From positions 1 to 6,151 of the forward strand of contig CAMZFG010000064.1 in the NCBI GenBank assembly GCA_947306035.1: a stretch of 6,151 nucleotides of DNA. Reading direction: 5' to 3'. Made by a program: the position numbers and the translations under genes. Positions 1 to 6,075 of this stretch are shown in pieces; position 1 is the first letter of the stretch; each line of letters opens with the position of its first letter. The notes beneath the pieces were generated by a model that searched no databases, had not been told where the DNA came from, and worked only from the letters and a program-made list of their open reading frames with translations. Origin of the DNA: an uncultured Clostridia bacterium (GTDB lineage Bacteria; Bacillota; Clostridia; Oscillospirales; CAG-272).

Positions 1-750
1 CGGCGGCGCGGGTATGCGGCGGCCGCCCGGCACCTCGCGAAAGCCGTCCAGCCCCGCTCTTTGCATGGCGCCGAAAATGCGATAGCGCAGTCCCTTGTTC
101 TCCCGCTCCAACGTCCGCACCAACTGTTCTATCTCGGCGCGGCGGGTGTTGCCGTCGGCGGGGCAGGGCGATTTGACCACGGGCAAACGCTCTTTGGCGG
201 CAAAGGCGCGTATCTCCTTTTCCGGCGTGTAGAGCAGGGGGCGTATCATGCGGATGCCGGTGCGCGACAGGTCGGTCACGGGCTGAAAACAGCCGATGCG
301 CCCCTCGTAAAAGAGATTGAGGAGCAGCGTGTCGACGGCGTCGTCAAAGTGGTGGCCGAGCGCCACCGCGTTGCAGCCGATCTCCACGGCCTTGCCGTGC
401 AGGGCGCCCCGCCGCAGCGTGGCGCAGAGCGAGCAGGGGTTCTTCTCCTGCCGAATGCCGAAAACGACGGTGTAAATGTCCGTTTTCACGACGTGCAGCG
501 GCACGTCCAGCGTGCGGCACAAGTCCTCGACGGCCGAAAGATCGGTGCCGCCGGGAAAGCCCATATCGACCAATATGGCCGATAACGTGTAGTGTTTCGG
601 GTAGAAACGGCGCATGGCCGCCAGGGCGCAGAGCAGCGTGAGCGAATCCTTGCCCGCCGACAGCCCCACGGCCACGCGGTCGCCCTCGCCGATCATATCG
701 TAGTCGGCCACGCAGCGGCGCACGTAACTGAGTATCCGGCGCAGATCCAT
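1..750 (-). CDS. ttcA: TtcA-like tRNA 2-thiocytidine synthetase (PP-loop ATPase), 3' end outside window
   Basis: Read on the minus strand from ATG at 750, this gives 250 codons with no stop before the window edge, so the C-terminus is missing, probably only a short piece. The TtcA/TilS family adenylates a tRNA base with ATP and then, in TtcA, inserts sulfur at cytidine 32 with the help of a [4Fe-4S] cluster in the cytoplasm. Visible marks are the PP-loop GLSAGKDSLTLL (residues 29-40; the usual SGGKDS has Ala for the first Gly), VDMGF (61-65), the cluster-type CSLC (C106, C109) followed by RRGAL, LGHHFDDAVDT (131-141), and a third cysteine in SPCPADG (C196). This three-cysteine layout fits TtcA rather than TilS. 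Its start codon shares one base with the stop of the upstream methyltransferase gene (TGATG), so translation is probably coupled. The family is secure; the exact modified base in this lineage is inferred. Confidence 0.9.
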   Translation of the reverse strand, partial: MDLRRILSYVRRCVADYDMIGEGDRVAVGLSAGKDSLTLLCALAAMRRFYPKHYTLSAILVDMGFPGGTDLSAVEDLCRTLDVPLHVVKTDIYTVVFGIRQEKNPCSLCATLRRGALHGKAVEIGCNAVALGHHFDDAVDTLLLNLFYEGRIGCFQPVTDLSRTGIRMIRPLLYTPEKEIRAFAAKERLPVVKSPCPADGNTRRAEIEQLVRTLERENKGLRYRIFGAMQRAGLDGFREVPGGRRIPAPP

Positions 751-1898
751 CAGTCGCCACCTCCGGTCAAAAAGCGGCGCGCGGCCTCGTATTCGGCCGC
801 GGCCTTCGCCTGCGCTTTTTCGTCGGGCCGTTCACGCCGCACGGCGCGCAGCATAACGTTTTTCGGGGTGTCCTCGGGGTCGATCAACTCCAGCGCCGCC
901 ACGCGATAGCCCGCCGCTTCCAGGCGCTTCAGACGCAGAGCGTCGGTGGCCGCGGCGCACAGTTTTTGCCGCAGCATGCCGTACTCGCCGATAAAAGCGA
1001 GCGCGGGGCAGTCGAGCGTATTGTTCAGTTCGTGGTGGCAGCAGGGCGTGGAAAGTATGACTTTCGCGCCCCATTCCACGGCTTTTTCCAGCACCAGGTC
1101 GGTCGCGGTGTCGCAGGCGTGCAACGAGACGACCAGGTCGGGCCGCTGTGTCGTCTCGTAGCGGGCCACGTCGCCCCACACGAAGGAGAGCCCGTCAAAG
1201 CCGCAGTCCGCCGCCACCTGACGGCAGTAGGCGATCACGTCCTGTTTGAGGTCGACGCCCACCATGCGCACGCGGTAGCCGAGCACGTCGGCAAAGTAAT
1301 GGTACACGGCAAAGGAAAGGTAACTCTTGCCGCAGCAAAGGTCGGCGATGACGATCTCGTCCCGCGGCAGGTCGGGCAGCACGTCGCGGATCAGTTCGAG
1401 AAAGCGGTTGATCTGCCGGAATTTGGGGCCCTTCTTGTCGTGCACGCGCCCTGTCGCGTCCGAAATGCCGAGCCGCACGAGAAAGGGCTCGTCGCCCCGC
1501 AGAATGTGCCGTTTTTCGCGGTCGTTGCCGGCCGTTATGTCCGCGGCCGGCGCGGCCTGCAGTTTTTTTTGCAGCGCCTCGCCGCCGAGCAGCGTCGCCA
1601 CGCCCTTTTTGCTCACGCGCAGTTCCGCCGCGCCCGCCGCCGTCAGCAGATTGACGCGGGCAAAATCCTGCAAGAGGGCCGTCAGCGCCGCCCTGCCGTC
1701 GGGCGGCAGGTTTTGGTGGGTGGCCTTGCCGTCGGCGCGGAAAGTCTCGATCTGCAGCCGGGCGTCGCCCACGCGGCGCACGGTGCCCACGGCCCGCGTC
1801 ACGGTCTTGTCGCGCGGCACGGAGAGCACCAGTTTGTCAAGCAGGCCGCGTTCGGCCGCCGTCAGCGCCAGATCGGCAAGCGTTTCATACGGGGTCAT
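750..1898 (-). CDS. Class I SAM-dependent methyltransferase, METTL25/GSTCD-type (Methyltransf_32-like), substrate unknown
   Basis: A 382-residue protein with an N-terminal domain (about 1-130) that I do not recognise by function, followed by a Rossmann methyltransferase domain (about 155-355). SAM-binding marks are DLCCGKSYLSF (187-197), the acidic GVDLK (214-218) and WGD (241-243). The signatures SLHACDTATD (259-268) and STPCCHHEL (283-291) are typical of the family that includes eukaryotic METTL25/RRNAD1 and GSTCD, where the PCC motif replaces the NPPY of many other methyltransferases. The substrate is not established for bacterial members. The ATG overlaps the plsY stop by 4 nt (ATGA), with a GAGG 7 nt upstream inside plsY. 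Its stop overlaps the ttcA-like start by 1 nt, and coupling to a tRNA-modifying enzyme makes an RNA substrate plausible (inference). The coding strand has a run of eight A (1570-1563) at residues Q110-K112, unusual in such GC-rich DNA. Confidence 0.87.
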   Translation of the reverse strand: MTPYETLADLALTAAERGLLDKLVLSVPRDKTVTRAVGTVRRVGDARLQIETFRADGKATHQNLPPDGRAALTALLQDFARVNLLTAAGAAELRVSKKGVATLLGGEALQKKLQAAPAADITAGNDREKRHILRGDEPFLVRLGISDATGRVHDKKGPKFRQINRFLELIRDVLPDLPRDEIVIADLCCGKSYLSFAVYHYFADVLGYRVRMVGVDLKQDVIAYCRQVAADCGFDGLSFVWGDVARYETTQRPDLVVSLHACDTATDLVLEKAVEWGAKVILSTPCCHHELNNTLDCPALAFIGEYGMLRQKLCAAATDALRLKRLEAAGYRVAALELIDPEDTPKNVMLRAVRRERPDEKAQAKAAAEYEAARRFLTGGGD

Positions 1899-2680
1899 TT
1901 GTCGGCCTCGCTCGTTTGATTTTCGTCACCTTGCCCCGACGTGTCGGCGGTTTTCGGCGGCTTTTTCTTGAAAAAGTACGTCTTGCTCTCGGTGTGCGCG
2001 AGCAGGCGCCCTATGTTGGTGCGGTGGCTGAACGTGACCACCACGGCAATGCCGATGGCGCACAGCACCGGCACGCCGTAATCGCCGTACGGGTTAAAGG
2101 TCTTGCTGAAACTGAACAGGAAAATGGAGTAGAACCACATGGTGGTGATGGAGCCGAGCGACACGAAATGCGTGCCGAACACCAGCGGGAAAAAGACGAA
2201 GCAGAGGATCAGAAAGATGGCGGGGTTGAGCGCCAGCACGGAGAGAAACGAGGTGGCAAAGCCCTTGCCGCCTTTGAATTTGGCAAAGCAGGGAAAGATG
2301 TGGCCGAGCACGGCGAACAGGGCCGCGAGGTAGGAGGCCGCGGGGCACCAGAACGTGCCGCCGAACACGGCGCAGGCAAACAGGATCGCGACCACGCCTT
2401 TGAAGCCGTCGCCGAAAAAGGTGGCGGCGGCCGCGCCACGGCCGTAGGTGCGCAGCATGTTGGTGGTGCCGGCGTTGCCGCTGCCGTGGGTGCGGATATC
2501 GTCGTGATAGAACAGTTTGGAGATGACCAGGGCAAAGTTGACGCTGCCGAGCAGGTAGGAGACGACGATGACGGCCAGCACGCCTAAAACCAGCATAAAG
2601 TTGCGGTAATGCCCGGCGTCTGCCAGCGTGCGCAGAATGCCGGAACGAAACGCGTAATAAATGCCCCAAACGAAAAACAT
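1895..2680 (-). CDS. plsY: Glycerol-3-phosphate acyltransferase PlsY
   Basis: PlsY is a polytopic membrane enzyme that moves an acyl group from acyl-phosphate (made by PlsX) to glycerol-3-phosphate, giving lysophosphatidic acid, the first step of phospholipid synthesis. All three family motifs are present: HGSGNAGTTNMLR (65-77; Ala-Gly-Thr instead of the common Pro-Gly-Ala), GHIFPCFAKFKGGKG (126-140), and SHRTNIGRLLAHTE (218-231). Hydrophobic segments lie near 30-55, 95-125, 150-168, 175-192 and 204-217. At 261 residues it is longer than the usual 190-215: there are about 28 extra residues before the usual start and a charged tail (about 234-261, KKKPPK then acidic). I chose the start at 2680 because a perfect AGGAGG lies 8 nt upstream, whereas M29 (2596) has no such site. 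It sits 15 nt after the PAP2 gene and overlaps the methyltransferase gene by 4 nt. Confidence 0.96.
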   Translation of the reverse strand: MFFVWGIYYAFRSGILRTLADAGHYRNFMLVLGVLAVIVVSYLLGSVNFALVISKLFYHDDIRTHGSGNAGTTNMLRTYGRGAAAATFFGDGFKGVVAILFACAVFGGTFWCPAASYLAALFAVLGHIFPCFAKFKGGKGFATSFLSVLALNPAIFLILCFVFFPLVFGTHFVSLGSITTMWFYSIFLFSFSKTFNPYGDYGVPVLCAIGIAVVVTFSHRTNIGRLLAHTESKTYFFKKKPPKTADTSGQGDENQTSEADK

Positions 2681-2688
2681 GAGAAATA

Positions 2689-2694
2689 CCTCCT
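2689..2694 (-). promoter_or_regulatory. Shine-Dalgarno site of plsY
   Basis: The minus strand reads AGGAGG, 8 nt before the ATG at 2680 and within the 15-nt gap after the PAP2 stop. It is the strongest ribosome binding site inside the operon, and it fixes the long form of PlsY over the internal M29, which is preceded by ACCGCAACTTT. Confidence 0.88.
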
Positions 2695-2695
2695 A

Positions 2696-3394
2696 TCAGT
2701 CCTGCCGTTCTTTTTCGGCCCCGTTATCGGCCGCGTCGCCGGCGGGCTTTTTGCGCCGGAACAGATCGACCACGTCAAAACGCAGACAAAAAGCGCAGAA
2801 GCGGTTGTTCTCGTGCGCCGTCAGCAGAGCGTAGATGCCCCGCACGGCAAAGTAGGCCAGCACGGCGCCGCACAGGCCGGAGACGACGCCGCCGATGACG
2901 TCCGTCGGGTAATGCACCGTCAGGTAGATGCGCGAAAACCCGATCACGGGGATCAGCAGCAGCGCGGGCCAGACGTACTTTTTCCTGTCCGAGGCGAGAA
3001 ACAGCCCCGTCATGGCCGCCGTGGTCGAGGTGGTGTGTCCCGAGGGGAAGGAGAACTCGTCCTCAAAGACCGCCCCGGCGTACTGCCACCACGCGTAGTA
3101 CGTCTCCGATGCTTGGAACGGGCGCAGGCGCGCCACGGCGTTTTTGAAGATGAGGTTGGTGATCAGCGCGCCGAAGCAGACGGCGAGAAACGCGGTGGCG
3201 CCCGTTTTGCGCGTTTTGGCGAACAGGCAGAGAACGAGGCCCACCAAGAACATGCAAAGCCCTTTCCAGGCCAGAAGGGAGATCAGTTCCATGGGGGTAT
3301 TCAGGGCGCCGCCCGTCGCCTCTGCCAGGCGATGCGCAAAGCCGGAAACGGCGGCGTCAAAGGATGAAAAAGTCGTGTCAAGCCAGGTTGCCAT
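2696..3394 (-). CDS. PAP2-superfamily membrane phosphatase (PgpB/BcrC-like)
   Basis: A 232-residue integral membrane phosphatase of the type 2 phosphatidic acid phosphatase superfamily. The three-part active site is complete: K84-x6-R91-P92 (KNAVARLRPF), FPSGH (116-120, with the general acid H120), and SRIYLTVHYPTD (154-165) containing R155, nucleophile H161 and D165. Hydrophobic stretches lie near 36-58, 65-84, 121-134, 141-153 and 166-190. The last 40 residues are hydrophilic, with C200 and C203 close together and a charged end. Such enzymes remove phosphate from phosphatidic acid, phosphatidylglycerophosphate or undecaprenyl pyrophosphate on the outer side of the membrane; sequence alone does not say which. 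Position just before plsY favours phospholipid or lipid-carrier metabolism (inference). GAAAGGA (3408-3402) precedes the ATG by 7 nt. The gene follows the SGNH gene after 14 nt. Confidence 0.92.
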   Translation of the reverse strand: MATWLDTTFSSFDAAVSGFAHRLAEATGGALNTPMELISLLAWKGLCMFLVGLVLCLFAKTRKTGATAFLAVCFGALITNLIFKNAVARLRPFQASETYYAWWQYAGAVFEDEFSFPSGHTTSTTAAMTGLFLASDRKKYVWPALLLIPVIGFSRIYLTVHYPTDVIGGVVSGLCGAVLAYFAVRGIYALLTAHENNRFCAFCLRFDVVDLFRRKKPAGDAADNGAEKERQD

Positions 3395-3408
3395 GATAGT
3401 TTCCTTTC

Positions 3409-4515
3409 TTATACCGCGGGCAGGAGCAGGGAGAGCTCGTTCTCGCGGATGAATTGAATGACCACGTGCGGATTGGCCTTTTCGTACACGTCGGCGTTGT
3501 CGGAAAGGTCGGTCTGATAGGTCATATAGTCGAAGGTGTTGGAAAAATACGGCTCGATCAGCAGCCGGTCGCGGCTGTTGGTGAATTGCAGCAGCACCGA
3601 CATCGAGTCGGGCGGCAGGGTGCTGTAGTCCTCCGGCAGGCGCGCGGTGCGCGCCGCGAAACCGGTGTTGAACAGCACGCGGTAGTTGTAGTAGGAGTCG
3701 TTCCGCAGCAGCACGGTGCGGTTCTGCAGAATGCCGTCAAGGCCCGCCAGGCGCGCCAGCTCCCGCCCCTCCGTGTTGCTTTGGTAAAAGGTGACGTGCT
3801 CTCGCGCCACCACGTTTTTCTCCTGATAGGTGCTGGTGACGAAGCGGTCGAGCACCGCGCGGTAGGTGTAGTACATGCCGAGGGCGTTGAGGGCGTTTTC
3901 GGTGTTGTCGCACAGCACGCCGTTCTCTTTGGCGTCAAGCAGGGCCTCGCTGACGTCAAAGCAATAGTCAAAGCCGCCCTCCTGCAGGGTAGAGGAAAGG
4001 TGCGACAGGCGCGTTACGCCGCCCCGGCCGAGGTAGGCGGGCATCTGCTCGCCGTACAGCGTCTGGTTGGCGGGCAGCACCACCAGCATATATTCCACGC
4101 CCCGCTCCCGGTAAAGGGCCTGACGCGCCAGCAGTTCCGCGAGGATCGCCTGTTCCTCCTCGTCGGTAAAGACGGAAAGCCCCAGGTAGTCCGCTATGTA
4201 GTGATAGCCGGTGTTCTCGTCGTTGACGGGAAAGAGAAACCCGTTTTTGCCCACGACCACGCGGTCGGTGTTGACCACGCCGAACAGATCGTAAGAGGCG
4301 CGGCGCACCGTTTGCAGCGCGTTTTTGTTCTGATACACGCCGCGGTAAAAGCGGCCGAAGGGCGTGTCGCCGCGAAAATCGCCGCCGTCGTAGTCGGCGG
4401 GCAGGTCGCTCTGCCCCCGCTGCATACCGGCGTTGGTCAGATGAAAGACGGTAAAGGAGAACAGCACGGTGATGAACAAGGCCGCCGCGATGAGGTTATA
4501 CGTTCTTTTTTTCAT
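3409..4515 (-). CDS. Membrane-anchored AlgX/AlgJ/DHHW-like SGNH-fold protein, catalytic residues apparently lost
   Basis: A 368-residue protein with a basic start (MKKR) and one hydrophobic helix (about 7-27), so anchored or secreted, with the bulk outside the cytoplasm. Family resemblance: VVVGKNGFLF (87-96, the usual GKdGWLF), YMLVVLPANQTLYGEQMP (142-159, the usual vPnK-iY-e-lP), LGMYYTYRAVLDRF (212-225), ELARLAGL (252-259) and a final PHVVIQFIRENEL (349-361). Members normally work with an MBOAT protein in O-acetylating surface polymers, using an Asp-His pair and a serine. Aligned on the G-x-Y-Y that follows it, the expected TDHHW or DTHW is T205-E-N-A-L209, so Asp is Glu and the histidine is gone. 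The expected RDSF/GDSF serine motif is not clear either; the best match is TNSRD near S314. It starts 14 nt after the MBOAT stop behind AGGGGGTGA, six bases before the ATG. The homology is fairly sure; loss of activity is inferred. Confidence 0.83.
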   Translation of the reverse strand: MKKRTYNLIAAALFITVLFSFTVFHLTNAGMQRGQSDLPADYDGGDFRGDTPFGRFYRGVYQNKNALQTVRRASYDLFGVVNTDRVVVGKNGFLFPVNDENTGYHYIADYLGLSVFTDEEEQAILAELLARQALYRERGVEYMLVVLPANQTLYGEQMPAYLGRGGVTRLSHLSSTLQEGGFDYCFDVSEALLDAKENGVLCDNTENALNALGMYYTYRAVLDRFVTSTYQEKNVVAREHVTFYQSNTEGRELARLAGLDGILQNRTVLLRNDSYYNYRVLFNTGFAARTARLPEDYSTLPPDSMSVLLQFTNSRDRLLIEPYFSNTFDYMTYQTDLSDNADVYEKANPHVVIQFIRENELSLLLPAV

Positions 4516-4529
4516 ACGTCGTCACCCCC

Positions 4530-5885
4530 TCAAAGCAGCAACTGCAAAAACGGTTTGTCCGCCAGCAAGGGGAAGCGCGGCAGCAGCAAAACGAGCGCCA
4601 CGGCCAGGGCGGCGAACAAGGCGAGCGACTCGCAGAAGATCACGCGCGTACGAAGGGGCGGGCGCAGGCGCAGGAGCGCGTAAGCGCGGTAGTGCCGCCA
4701 GATCAGCACGGGCGTCGCCGCGGCCAGCATCAGCAAGAGATAGCGCCCGTCGGAGAGAGCGGCGAACAACTGATAGGCATGATAGGCGTCGCCCGCGCCG
4801 AGCGGCAGCAGACGAAACAGCAAAAGGGGTTCCGGCAGCAGCACGCCGGCGGCAAACGGGAAATAGGCCAGCACCGTCAGCACCGCCAGCGTCACGGCCG
4901 CGGGTCTGCCGCGTTTCTTTTTCGCAAAGCGCGGCGGCACGGTCGTCAAAAAGAGCGGCAGAGAAAAGAGCAGCGTTTCCCACCGGCAGCGAAAGAACAG
5001 CGCCGTGCAGAAAAAGCCGGCCGTCAGGGCAAGCGGGCGGCCGAGGCGGGAAAGGGGGCGCACCACGCGCCGCTCGACGAACGCGGAGAGCGACAGCAAC
5101 AGCCCGGGGAAAAAGCGGGTGGGGTCGCGGGGGAACAGGCGCACGTCGGGCAGCAGCAGAAACCCGAAGAACGAGGCCGTGCCCCGCGCCATATCCGAAA
5201 CGCCGCAGATCAGCAGCAAGAGGGCGGCGCCCGACAGCAGCAGCAGCGCGGCGGCGGCGGGGAGATGCAGCGCGCCCTCCTCCACGTCGAGCACCCGGTC
5301 GATAGCGCGCATCAGCATGGCGGCGCCCGCCACGCGCAGCACGTAGCCGGCGGCATACAGGCGCGCGCCCCGCGAGAACGAGGCGAACGAGGGCCGCTCC
5401 GCCGCCAGCATACGCCGCCAGCGGGCGTAGGGGATCACGGGGCCGAACGTCAGCACGGGAAAGAACAGCACGTAGCCGAAAAAGGCCAGCGGGTCGCGCG
5501 CGCCGTTTTCCGGCCGTTCGTTCTGCTCCAATGCCGCCGAGATCAGCCCCAGCGCCACGAACGAAAGCCCCGCGGGATAGGGCAGGCGGGAAAGCAGGCC
5601 GTACTCCGCCGTGACGCGGCAGAAGAGCAGCGTCAGGGCCGGCAGACACACGCCGAGAAACAGGCGCAGGCGGCGCGCGCCGCGCGGCAGCAACAGCAGC
5701 CACGAAAGCAGGCACAGCGCGCCGATCACGGCAAGCCCCACGGGGTTTTGCCGGTTGGCGGCCAGGTACCACAAGAGCGACACGAGCAAAAGAACGGCGC
5801 CGCGCCGCCGCCCCGAAAAGGGCAGAACGAGCAGCAAAGAGAGCGGCAAAAACAAGAACAGAAAGATCGGTCCCGCCAGCTGCAT
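4530..5885 (-). CDS. MBOAT-fold (AlgI/DltB-like) membrane protein lacking both conserved histidines
   Basis: A 451-residue polytopic protein, close to the usual AlgI length, with about a dozen hydrophobic segments. It keeps the AlgI outline from end to end: FLFLFLPLSLLL (8-19), YPAGLSFVALGLIS (103-116), GYVLFFPVLTFGPVIPYARW (137-156), VSDMARGTASFFGFLLLPD (229-247), then a region matching the TEFWRRWHISLS block, and a DKPFLQLLL end resembling the family's NPFIYFxF. AlgI-type proteins carry acetyl groups through the membrane to a periplasmic or surface SGNH partner, here the next gene. Both conserved histidines are missing: the RWH-x-SLS block reads G261-L-L263-L-SLS, and the WHG block reads F297-F298-R299. 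The frame is intact and GC-biased like its neighbours, so it is not decaying. The frame continues upstream to 6110 but the start at 5885 is preferred for its ribosome binding site and the promoter behind it. First gene of the operon. Confidence 0.85.
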   Translation of the reverse strand: MQLAGPIFLFLFLPLSLLLVLPFSGRRRGAVLLLVSLLWYLAANRQNPVGLAVIGALCLLSWLLLLPRGARRLRLFLGVCLPALTLLFCRVTAEYGLLSRLPYPAGLSFVALGLISAALEQNERPENGARDPLAFFGYVLFFPVLTFGPVIPYARWRRMLAAERPSFASFSRGARLYAAGYVLRVAGAAMLMRAIDRVLDVEEGALHLPAAAALLLLSGAALLLLICGVSDMARGTASFFGFLLLPDVRLFPRDPTRFFPGLLLSLSAFVERRVVRPLSRLGRPLALTAGFFCTALFFRCRWETLLFSLPLFLTTVPPRFAKKKRGRPAAVTLAVLTVLAYFPFAAGVLLPEPLLLFRLLPLGAGDAYHAYQLFAALSDGRYLLLMLAAATPVLIWRHYRAYALLRLRPPLRTRVIFCESLALFAALAVALVLLLPRFPLLADKPFLQLLL

Positions 5886-5890
5886 AGCCG

Positions 5891-5897
5891 CTCCTTT
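5891..5897 (-). promoter_or_regulatory. Shine-Dalgarno site fixing the MBOAT start
   Basis: The minus strand reads AAAGGAG, 5 nt before the ATG at 5885. It decides the start against the longer open frame reaching 6110, whose extra part would cross both promoters and the start of the divergent gene and is not hydrophobic in the family's manner. Confidence 0.85.
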
Positions 5898-5899
5898 CC

Positions 5900-5918
5900 C
5901 ACGCGTGCGCGCCGCGTG
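5900..5918 (-). promoter_or_regulatory. Possible hairpin in the operon leader, next to the ribosome binding site
   Basis: Six-base arms CACGCG and CGCGTG enclose a 7-nt loop, ending 2 nt before the Shine-Dalgarno of the MBOAT gene. A GC stem here could affect ribosome access, but in GC-rich DNA a short stem like this can arise by chance. Confidence 0.35.
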
Positions 5919-5937
5919 CCGTTTGAATGTACCTATC

Positions 5938-5966
5938 ATTCTAACACATTTTACCGCGCTTTGCAA
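5938..5966 (-). promoter_or_regulatory. Sigma-A-like promoter of the six-gene operon
   Basis: On the minus strand, -35 TTGCAA (5966-5961), a 17-nt spacer and -10 TAGAAT (5943-5938). The first transcribed base should be near 5931, giving a leader of about 46 nt before the MBOAT start. It is the only convincing promoter seen for the operon and lies in the AT-richest part of the window. Confidence 0.72.
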
Positions 5967-6003
5967 GAGTGTGAAAATAAAAGGGAATTTTTTGCGCGGC
6001 CCA

Positions 6004-6032
6004 TTGCATTTCGGCGCACGCCGTGCTATACT
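6004..6032 (+). promoter_or_regulatory. Sigma-A-like promoter of the nucleotidyltransferase gene
   Basis: -35 TTGCAT (6004-6009), a 17-nt spacer and -10 TATACT (6027-6032). Transcription should start near 6039, leaving about 37 nt of leader. The spacer contains a short palindrome, CGGCG-CA-CGCCG (6012-6023), which could be an operator or chance. Confidence 0.7.
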
Positions 6033-6075
6033 GATAGCAAGGTACATCGAACGGATCAAGGAGGATCGGATCAAC

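Larger units (their letters stand above)
5919..6054. repeat. Inverted pair of similar promoter/start-region sequences
   Basis: Read outward in each direction, the two divergent promoters share more than their -10 boxes. The leftward copy (5943 to 5919) and the rightward copy (6027 to 6054) each carry a -10, then TGATAG, GGTACAT and AACGG in the same order. The right copy has a few extra bases (CAA) between the first two blocks, and the bases between GGTACAT and AACGG differ slightly. It may be a shared operator, a conserved initial transcribed sequence, or the remains of an inverted duplication. Confidence 0.55.
5886..6075. other. Divergent intergenic region
   Basis: This 190-nt stretch separates the minus-strand operon from the plus-strand nucleotidyltransferase gene. 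It is richer in A and T than the rest (especially 5936-5993) and holds the two divergent promoters, the leader hairpin and the paired start-region motif. I saw no terminator, tRNA or small open frame in it. Confidence 0.9.

Noticed and set aside
344..760. Minus-strand frame of 138 codons overlapping the start of the TtcA-like gene
   Set aside because: Arg/His-rich shadow; the frame starting at 750 holds the PP-loop and cysteine motifs.
966..1919. Plus-strand open frame of 317 codons opposite the methyltransferase gene
   Set aside because: Antisense shadow; the minus strand carries complete SAM-binding and PCC motifs.
3454..4683. Plus-strand open frame of 409 codons opposite the SGNH gene
   Set aside because: Val/His/Gln-rich with no recognisable motif; exact antisense of a gene with clear family features, and no ribosome binding site pattern.
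5235..5260. CAG and CGG trinucleotide runs, possible phase-variable repeat
   Set aside because: They encode the Ala/Leu run of a membrane helix, the units are short and imperfect, and changes in units of three would not shift the frame.
4522..5772. Minus-strand alternative frame of 416 codons inside the MBOAT gene
   Set aside because: Arg/Ala/Pro-rich composition typical of an out-of-frame reading of GC-rich DNA; the other frame has the MBOAT motifs and the better start.
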